6,493 bases of DNA, taken from the NCBI GenBank assembly GCA_905236955.1, contig CAJOQW010000158.1, positions 1 through 6,493 of the forward strand. The letters run 5' to 3'. This document shows, one piece after another, positions 1 to 5,009 of the stretch (within the stretch, counting starts at the first letter, position 1; each line of letters starts with the position of its first letter). A program made the translations under genes and the position numbers. Source of the stretch: an uncultured Bacteroidales bacterium. GTDB lineage: Bacteria; Bacteroidota; Bacteroidia; Bacteroidales; UBA932. The notes under the pieces were generated by a model. That model was not told the DNA's origin and ran no database searches. It was given only the letters and a program-made list of their open reading frames with translations.

Positions 1-976
1 CACCCACCAGTACTCCATGGGCACCGCCTCCGTATCCACAGGATCCAAGTCGGTCATGACCATCAACCTCAACCGCCTCATCCAGGATGCTGCCCGCAAG
101 TACTTCCGCGAGAAGATGGGCGTGGACATGAAGATGGGCGTGCCCATAAGTCCCAAGGTCTATGACAAGGAAATCCTCTATCAGTACATCCGGGACGCCA
201 TCACCGTCGAGACCGAGCGCGTGCACAAGTACCAGACCGCCTTCAACGAGATCATCAAGGACTTCCTTAAGGCCGAGATGCTGGACGTCTACCGGGCCGG
301 CTTCATCGACATGAAGCGCCAGTACCTCACCGTGGGCGTGAACGGCATGACCGAGGCTGCCGAGTTCCTCGGGCTCAAGGTCTCCCCGAACCCCGATTAC
401 AACGAGTTCGTGAACATGCTCCTCGAGACCATCAACCACTGCAACCGCAAGGACAAGACCAAGGAGTGCATGTTCAACACCGAGTTCGTCCCCGCCGAGA
501 ATCTCGCCGGCAAAAACTACAACTGGGACAAGAAGGACGGCTACTACGTTTCGCCGAACCACGTGCTCTACAGCAGCTACTTCTACAATCCCGAGGACAC
601 CAGCCTGAGCATGATAGACAAGTTCAAGCTCCACGGCGAAGACTATGTGAAGTATCTCGACGGAGGCAGCGCCCTTCACATGAACATCCAGGAGCACCTC
701 ACAAAGGACCAGTACAGGCAGCTTCTGAACGTTGCGGCGCACTACGGCACCAATTACTTCACCTTCAACTGCCGCAACACCGTCTGCAACCAGTGCGGTT
801 ACATCAGCAAGGACACCCTCACGGTATGCCCCAAGTGCGGCAGCAGGAACCTGGACTATCTAACCCGCGTCATCGGCTATCTCAAGCGCATCTCTTCCTT
901 CGCTGAAATCCGCCAGCAGGAAGCCTACCAGCGCTTCTACATCGACGAGCCGAAGAACGCCAAGATGGAGGCCTAG
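1..976 (+). CDS. nrdD: Anaerobic ribonucleoside-triphosphate reductase, C-terminal part (5' end outside window)
   Basis: This is the class III ribonucleotide reductase large subunit, which reduces ribonucleotides to deoxyribonucleotides in the cytosol without oxygen, using a glycyl radical. The reading frame is already open at base 2, so the Met codon at 17 is internal; about 324 C-terminal residues are present. Visible marks are a zinc site, CNQC (785-796) and CPKC (827-838), and then the glycyl radical loop TRVIGYL with the radical Gly codon at 875-877. The order zinc ribbon, then GYL, then a short tail is diagnostic of NrdD. An additional Cys (770-772) lies just before the zinc site in FNCRNTVC. 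The tail (KRISSFAEIRQQEAYQRFY) resembles Bacteroidetes NrdD. The TAG stop overlaps the GTG start of nrdG by one base (TAGTG), so the two are almost certainly co-transcribed and translationally coupled. Identification is firm; the N-terminal ATP-cone and most of the catalytic barrel cannot be judged. Confidence 0.96.
   Translation, partial: THQYSMGTASVSTGSKSVMTINLNRLIQDAARKYFREKMGVDMKMGVPISPKVYDKEILYQYIRDAITVETERVHKYQTAFNEIIKDFLKAEMLDVYRAGFIDMKRQYLTVGVNGMTEAAEFLGLKVSPNPDYNEFVNMLLETINHCNRKDKTKECMFNTEFVPAENLAGKNYNWDKKDGYYVSPNHVLYSSYFYNPEDTSLSMIDKFKLHGEDYVKYLDGGSALHMNIQEHLTKDQYRQLLNVAAHYGTNYFTFNCRNTVCNQCGYISKDTLTVCPKCGSRNLDYLTRVIGYLKRISSFAEIRQQEAYQRFYIDEPKNAKMEA
967..971 (+). promoter_or_regulatory. 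Shine-Dalgarno-like GGAGG before the nrdG GTG start
   Basis: GGAGG lies inside the last codons of nrdD, four bases upstream of the GTG start. Bacteroidetes generally do not depend on Shine-Dalgarno pairing, and the bases also encode Glu-Ala, so this may be coincidental. With the TAGTG overlap, termination-reinitiation is the simpler explanation for nrdG translation. Confidence 0.35.
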
Positions 977-1473
977 TGATCAAATTCCTCCCCGAGAGCA
1001 CTTCGGTGGTCCTGGAAGAGGTCCCCGACCGTCTGACCCTGGCAGTTGACATAACCAACTGCCAGGGTCATTGTGAAGGATGTCATTCCCCTTGGCTGAG
1101 GGGCGACTTCGGAGTGGAACTCACTCCGGAAAGGATGGACGCCCTGATAGACGACAATTTCGGGGTGAACTGTTTCCTCTTCCTCGGCGAGGGAAATGAC
1201 GTGGACGCCCTGCTGGAACTCGTGAAGCACCTGAATTCCCGCTATCCCTCGATGGAGGTCGCTCTCTATTCCGGTCTCCCCCGCACCGACGACCGCGTAT
1301 GGGACTACTTCGACTATGTAAAGGTCGGCCCCTACAAACGTTCCTTCGGCCCACTGAACGATCCAGGCACCAACCAGCGCATTTACAAGCTGGAGCGAGG
1401 CAAAGGCCGCAGAAGCGCTGCCGACATAACGGAGCGCTTCTGGCACAAGGGTATCGATCCCAACAGGAAATAG
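976..1473 (+). CDS. nrdG: Anaerobic ribonucleotide reductase activating protein (radical SAM)
   Basis: NrdG is the radical-SAM enzyme that uses a [4Fe-4S] cluster and S-adenosylmethionine to install the glycyl radical on NrdD. The 165-residue protein has the cluster motif C29-QGH-C33-EG-C36 (CX3CX2C), followed by HSPWL as in Bacteroidetes NrdG. A GE pair at 71-72 sits where radical-SAM proteins carry the SAM-binding GGE-type strand. The segment KVGPYKRSFGPLNDPGTNQR (about 113-132) matches the family's C-terminal part. The start is GTG at 976; the MIKF beginning fits the family's N-terminus, and GGAGG (967-971) lies only four bases upstream, inside nrdD. The length is normal for this short family. 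Oddity: codons 20-32 carry a perfect 15-bp inverted repeat (listed separately). Family assignment is secure; it resembles the Bacteroidetes-type subgroup more than the E. coli one. Confidence 0.95.
   Translation: MIKFLPESTSVVLEEVPDRLTLAVDITNCQGHCEGCHSPWLRGDFGVELTPERMDALIDDNFGVNCFLFLGEGNDVDALLELVKHLNSRYPSMEVALYSGLPRTDDRVWDYFDYVKVGPYKRSFGPLNDPGTNQRIYKLERGKGRRSAADITERFWHKGIDPNRK
1034..1070 (+). repeat. Perfect 15-bp inverted repeat (stem-loop) inside nrdG
   Basis: The left arm TGACCCTGGCAGTTG (1034-1048) and right arm CAACTGCCAGGGTCA (1056-1070) are exact reverse complements, separated by the 7-nt loop ACATAAC. Nine of the fifteen pairs are G-C. The hairpin begins 58 bases after the nrdG start and includes the codon of the first cluster cysteine (C29, 1060-1062). 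No T-run follows the right arm, so it is not a standard intrinsic terminator. The structure is seen directly; any regulatory role is inference. Confidence 0.9.
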
Positions 1474-1519
1474 CCCCGGCTACGGGGATGCCGCCGGCAA
1501 TATCCCTTCAGGGTCTTTC
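1474..1519. terminator. Candidate bidirectional terminator between convergent nrdG and pepD
   Basis: This 46-base gap separates two converging genes. It holds CCCCG-GCTA-CGGGG (1474-1487), a 5-bp stem that reads in both directions, and a smaller CCC-TTCA-GGG (1504-1513) followed on the + strand by the T-rich run TCTTTCTT. On the - strand the first hairpin is followed by CTATTTCC. Both stems are short and the T-runs are imperfect, so the call rests as much on position as on structure. Confidence 0.35.
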
Positions 1520-2980
1520 TTATCTACCGGGAATTGCCTTCAGGAGTTCCTTGAGGAATTCCCAGGCATTGCCGACCGTATCGATCTTCACGCGCTCGTC
1601 GGGCGAGTGGGGATGCACTATGGTGGGACCGATCGAGGCCATTTCCCAGTTGGGGTACTTGGCTCCCAGAAGGGCGCACTCGAGGCCGCCGTGGGTGGCA
1701 TTCACCTTCATCTCTTTACCGGAGACCTTCTTCCAAACGTCGCAGACAACCTTGTAAACCGGGGTGTCTGGCCTCGGGGTCCAGCCGCTGTAACCTCCTG
1801 TAGTCGTGAACTTTGCGCCGGCCAGCTCGAAAACGCAGCGCATCTCCGAAGCCAGCTGGGCCTTTGCGGTGTTGACAGCACTTCTCATGAGCGAATAGAC
1901 GGTGAGATGTCCACGGCCGCAGCGGATCATGGCCAGGTTGGTGGAAGTCTCGGTAAGGCCCTTGAAGGCGCTGCTCATGCGGACCACTCCGTGCGGGCAT
2001 GCGAGGATGGCCTTGACCGCATTGAGGGCCACGTCGTCCTGGATGTAGTCCGCGGGAACCTTGTCGAGTTTGGCGAACTGGAAAGCAGCACCCGGATCGG
2101 AATCCTGGAACTCGGCCTTGACGTCGGCGAAGATCCTTGCCACCTTCTGCCTGGCGGCGACCACCCTGTCCGCGGGAAGAAGGACGTCGGCTCCGCCTTC
2201 GAACGGAAGGGCGTTGCGCAGGCTGCCGGCCTTGATGAATGCCACCTTGCCGTCGTATTTGGTGATGAGGGGCAGGAGCGTGCGGGCGATGATCTTGCAG
2301 GCATTGGCCCTGTAGAGGCTGATATCCATGCCCGAATGTCCCCCTTGGAGGCCCTTGACACCAATATGATAGGCGACATAGCCCGAAGGAGTCTTCACTT
2401 TCTTGTACTTGAAGTCTGCGATACCGTCAAGACCGCCGGCGCAGCCGATGCAGAGCTCGCCTTCGTCCTCGGAATCGAGATTCAGGAGGATGTCACCCTG
2501 GAAGAGACCCGGTTTTAGCCTGTTGGCGCCGGTCATGCCGGTCTCTTCGTCGTAGGTGATGAGTACCTCGACGGGGCCGTGCACGAGGGTTTTGTCTTCA
2601 AGAACCGACATGGCGAGGGCCACGCCAATGCCGTCATCGGCACCCAGGGTGGTTCCCTTGGCACCTACCCAGTCGCCCAGGATCTGGGTCTGGATGGGGT
2701 CTTTCTCGAAGTCGTGGACGGTATCTGCCGTCTTCTGGGGAACCATGTCCATGTGCGCCTGCATGATGACTCCGCGAAGGTTCTCATAGCCGGGAGTCGC
2801 GGGAGCACGCATTATCACATTGCCGGTTTCGTCGGCACAGGCGTCGATACCCCTTTCCCTTGCCCACTCGAGCAGGAAGGCGCGCACCTTTTCCTCGTGC
2901 TTGGAGGGACGTGGCTGTTGGGTGAGCAGATAGAAATTGTTCCAAACAATCTTTGGAGAGAGATCTTTGATTGTACTCAT
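1520..2980 (-). CDS. pepD: Aminoacyl-histidine dipeptidase (M20C metallopeptidase)
   Basis: PepD is a cytosolic two-metal dipeptidase that hydrolyses Xaa-His and many other dipeptides, recycling amino acids from peptides. The 486-residue length is essentially that of E. coli PepD (485). By alignment with the family, metal and catalytic residues fall at H76 in AHMDMV (with D78), D115 in LGADDGIG, the pair E145-E146 in TYDEETG, D169 in NLDSEDEG, and H458 in PHSPDERV. Other conserved blocks are GGHSGMDI, TETSTNLAMI and HGGLECALLG. No signal peptide is visible. The ATG at 2980 lies four bases after the stop of the DUF4831-like gene, preceded by an A-rich stretch with no Shine-Dalgarno site, which points to co-transcription as the last gene of the - strand cluster. 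All expected ligands are present, so an active enzyme is likely; exact dipeptide preference cannot be read from sequence. Confidence 0.95.
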   Translation of the reverse strand: MSTIKDLSPKIVWNNFYLLTQQPRPSKHEEKVRAFLLEWARERGIDACADETGNVIMRAPATPGYENLRGVIMQAHMDMVPQKTADTVHDFEKDPIQTQILGDWVGAKGTTLGADDGIGVALAMSVLEDKTLVHGPVEVLITYDEETGMTGANRLKPGLFQGDILLNLDSEDEGELCIGCAGGLDGIADFKYKKVKTPSGYVAYHIGVKGLQGGHSGMDISLYRANACKIIARTLLPLITKYDGKVAFIKAGSLRNALPFEGGADVLLPADRVVAARQKVARIFADVKAEFQDSDPGAAFQFAKLDKVPADYIQDDVALNAVKAILACPHGVVRMSSAFKGLTETSTNLAMIRCGRGHLTVYSLMRSAVNTAKAQLASEMRCVFELAGAKFTTTGGYSGWTPRPDTPVYKVVCDVWKKVSGKEMKVNATHGGLECALLGAKYPNWEMASIGPTIVHPHSPDERVKIDTVGNAWEFLKELLKAIPGR

Positions 2981-2984
2981 GTGG

Positions 2985-3980
2985 TTATTTTTTTAAGATT
3001 GGATAAACTGATTCTTCTCCGAGCTGGTACACCGGCACCCTCATGGTAAGGAGGGTTCCCTGCATATCCCTCAGGGTAAGGATGCAGACGGCCGGGATGC
3101 GGTAATGGATGCCCTGTGACCTGGAAGTGACGGATCCTTCAAGGGGAGCGGCCAAGGGTTCCGGCACCAGTTCCATGTAAACCGGCTTTCCGTCTATGTC
3201 GTCGGCGCTGACCAGGCCACCGGCATCGGACACGCGGAATGCGACATAAGTCTGGTTCTTGCGGGAGGGGTCGGGGACAACCTCGAAAGTGGCGGTCTGG
3301 GAACTCTTCTCGCTGTAGCCGGTGAACAAGGTAAGATAATCGGCCTCGAGCTTGTCGAGGGCGTCGATGGTGGCCTTCATGGCCTCGCCGCTGTAGGTGG
3401 CGTCGGTGTCGCCTACCAATATCTTGTAACGGTTCTCGCGGATTTCGAAGATGCGGGCGGCCACTTCGGCTGCCTTCATCTCATCGGATTTCTCCACCAC
3501 GGCGCTCTGCCTTACCATTCCCATGTCCTGGGTATAGAGGGTGCTTTGCGAACTGGTGAGGTTGGCGGGCAGTCCCCGGAGCACGAAATCGGCTTCGCTC
3601 CTGGAGGGATACTTCCATCCGGCCTCGACGCTGCAGGATCCTTCCGGGCCTGCCACCAGCCCCAGGTTGGTGAGCTGAAGGAAGGTCTGGGAAGCGGCGC
3701 TGCCGAGCACGACGGAATGACGGGCACCGAGGTCCGGTTCCACAAGGGTGCGGACCTTGATCGATGAGATGGCATAGGTGGCGCCATCCTCGCTGCGGGC
3801 TTCCACCCCGAGGTATTTGCCGGCATACCGGGCGAAAGGTCCGGCGTGGAAAGTCTCCCTGGACGCCTCGACGGTGAACTCCAGCGCTGTCTGCGGGAGA
3901 GAGTAAACCACCCCGCCCTGGGCCATTGCGACCAGGCCGAAGGCTAAGGTCAGGGAGAGAGCTGCAAAAAATTTCTTCAT
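2985..3980 (-). CDS. Secreted DUF4831-like protein of unknown function
   Basis: This 331-residue protein starts with a signal peptide: MKK, a hydrophobic stretch to about residue 19, and probable cleavage after AMA-Q around residue 20-21. There is no lipobox cysteine, so it is probably exported to the periplasm or outer-membrane face as a soluble protein. The mature start GGVVYSLPQTALEFTVEA, then a GPFARYAGKYLG block (about 47-58), resembles the Bacteroidetes DUF4831 family as I recall it; a database search was not possible. A charged, probably helical stretch (about 165-215, EMKAAEVAARIFEIRENRY) separates two beta-rich parts. The open frame continues upstream to 4175 but would overlap the acyltransferase, and the signal peptide fixes the start at 3980. 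It lies 14 bases after the acyltransferase stop and 4 before pepD, so it sits mid-operon. Function is unknown; envelope-related work is suggested only by export and the upstream neighbour. Confidence 0.85.
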   Translation of the reverse strand: MKKFFAALSLTLAFGLVAMAQGGVVYSLPQTALEFTVEASRETFHAGPFARYAGKYLGVEARSEDGATYAISSIKVRTLVEPDLGARHSVVLGSAASQTFLQLTNLGLVAGPEGSCSVEAGWKYPSRSEADFVLRGLPANLTSSQSTLYTQDMGMVRQSAVVEKSDEMKAAEVAARIFEIRENRYKILVGDTDATYSGEAMKATIDALDKLEADYLTLFTGYSEKSSQTATFEVVPDPSRKNQTYVAFRVSDAGGLVSADDIDGKPVYMELVPEPLAAPLEGSVTSRSQGIHYRIPAVCILTLRDMQGTLLTMRVPVYQLGEESVYPILKK

Positions 3981-3994
3981 TTCGGATAAAAGGT

Positions 3995-4927
3995 TTATTT
4001 CCACCTGCGGTGGGTCCAGAGATAGTTCCAGGGCTGGGCCTGTATATCCTTCTCCAGCAGGGAATAATATTGTTTCATGATGTCTTCGGGAGCCATTTCC
4101 GCCGCATCCTTGCAGATGGGCACCAGCTCCACCTTGTACCTGCCGTCCCCGGTATCGGTCCACCGCATGTAGCATACCGGGAAGTGAAGCTTGCCTGCAA
4201 GCGCGGCTCCACCCGTCATAGCAAGGGTTTCCTGGGAGAGGAACTTGCCCACGCTGTGCTTCTTAGCGATAGTATAAGGATACTGGTCGGTCGGGAACAC
4301 ATAAGCCAGCTTCCTTTCCCTGTTGGAAAGGGCGAAGCGCAACACGTTCCTGGTCTCGACGTATCCGTCGAAGGATGTGTCATTGACGGCGCAGCAGCGG
4401 TTGTCGGCGATGAAGCGGTCCCAGAACTTGCTCTTAAGTCCCAGATACACGACGACCAATTCGTTGAACGCCTGATGCAAGGGTTCGTTTTCGTCGTGGT
4501 TGTAATTGAACCAGCCGCCGAGCAGCTCCCAGTTGCCGGCATGGCTGGTGAGCACCATCATGCCGGGACTGCTGTCGAACAAACTGTTGAAACAGGCCGG
4601 ATTCACCAGGTCCACCACGCGCGAATCGGAGAACCTTTTCCGTCCGCGGGCTCCGCGGCAGCCCCCGAACCATATGGCCTGGGTGAAAATCTCGCCGAGA
4701 TGCCTGTAGAAGTGCCGCGCGATCTCTTTGATCTCGGCATATTTCTTATCGGGGAAACTGCGGGAAAGATTGATCATCACATCGTCTTTTCGGTAGTGCA
4801 CCAGCACCCTCAGGACCCATGCGACGAAACGGCTGCAGGAAAGGTGGAAAGAAAGCGGAAGGGCGGCCAGGGGGGCCACCAGAAGCTTGAAGAGCAGGAC
4901 TCCAAAACTTTTCTTCTCCTGAGTCAT
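3995..4927 (-). CDS. Lipid A biosynthesis-type acyltransferase (LPLAT, LpxL/HtrB-like)
   Basis: Enzymes of this family transfer an acyl chain from acyl-ACP to a lipid A precursor at the inner face of the cytoplasmic membrane. The 310-residue protein has a hydrophobic N-terminal anchor (about 8-44), then VMINLSRSFPDKK (50-62), where the family has its conserved N-L-xx-F-P. The catalytic HX4E motif is H129-AGNW-E134. Downstream are D214-Q215, GGAALAGK (239-246) with PV at 250-251, and a C-terminal WNYLWTHRRWK, all typical of LpxL-like proteins. I chose the ATG at 4927 because MTQEKKSFGVLL begins where the family begins; an upstream TTG extension to 5017 would run through the promoter region and overlap the transporter start. 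It heads the - strand cluster. Bacteroidetes homologues are often annotated only as lysophospholipid/lipid A acyltransferase, so the exact acceptor is uncertain. Confidence 0.92.
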   Translation of the reverse strand: MTQEKKSFGVLLFKLLVAPLAALPLSFHLSCSRFVAWVLRVLVHYRKDDVMINLSRSFPDKKYAEIKEIARHFYRHLGEIFTQAIWFGGCRGARGRKRFSDSRVVDLVNPACFNSLFDSSPGMMVLTSHAGNWELLGGWFNYNHDENEPLHQAFNELVVVYLGLKSKFWDRFIADNRCCAVNDTSFDGYVETRNVLRFALSNRERKLAYVFPTDQYPYTIAKKHSVGKFLSQETLAMTGGAALAGKLHFPVCYMRWTDTGDGRYKVELVPICKDAAEMAPEDIMKQYYSLLEKDIQAQPWNYLWTHRRWK

Positions 4928-4935
4928 AGTACCTA

Positions 4936-4943
4936 CAAATATA
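4936..4943 (-). promoter_or_regulatory. Bacteroidetes-type -7 box for the acyltransferase operon
   Basis: On the - strand this reads TATATTTG, an exact match to the Bacteroidetes sigma-ABfr -7 consensus TAnnTTTG. Only eight bases (TAGGTACT) lie between it and the acyltransferase ATG, so transcription would start at or within a few bases of the start codon. No clear TTTG -33 box is visible at the expected 19-21 base spacing. Confidence 0.55.
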
Positions 4944-4965
4944 ACGAATTTAGCGAAATGTTTGC

Positions 4966-4973
4966 TATATTTG
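4966..4973 (+). promoter_or_regulatory. Bacteroidetes-type -7 box for the POT transporter
   Basis: TATATTTG on the + strand matches the consensus TAnnTTTG exactly. With the usual offset, transcription would begin near 4980, giving a leader of about 30 bases before the ATG at 5010. The -33 region (about 4943-4947, AACG) is not a recognisable TTTG. The leader is A/T-rich and ends TCAAAA directly before ATG, with no Shine-Dalgarno site, as usual in this phylum. Confidence 0.6.
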
Positions 4974-5009
4974 TGGACATTGACTACAATAACTATCATA
5001 TAATCAAAA

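Larger units (their letters stand above)
4935..4974. repeat. 9-bp inverted repeat joining the two divergent -7 boxes
   Basis: ACAAATATA (4935-4943) and TATATTTGT (4966-4974) are exact reverse complements with a 22-base spacer. Each arm is the -7 box of one divergent promoter plus one flanking base. The symmetry may simply follow from two copies of the same promoter element facing outward, or it may serve as a binding site for a shared regulator. Confidence 0.7.

Noticed and set aside
973..1446. A 157-codon open frame on the - strand opposite nrdG
   Set aside because: It mirrors nrdG codon structure and has no family features; nrdG on the + strand has clear radical-SAM motifs.
1607..2518. A 303-codon open frame on the + strand antisense to pepD
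   Set aside because: It lies wholly opposite a well-supported M20C peptidase with intact motifs, has no recognisable domain, and is expected in GC-rich coding sequence.
3344..3360. 6-bp hairpin CCTCGA-GCTTG-TCGAGG in the DUF4831-like gene
   Set aside because: A short in-gene stem of this size is expected by chance in GC-rich DNA and has no T-run or positional meaning.
3981..4175. N-terminal extension of the DUF4831-like gene up to 4175
   Set aside because: The added residues come from an alternative frame of the acyltransferase C-terminus, and the internal Met at 3980 begins a textbook signal peptide.
4314..4330. 6-bp hairpin CTTTCC-CTGTT-GGAAAG in the acyltransferase gene
   Set aside because: Short, inside coding sequence and without flanking signals; chance is sufficient.
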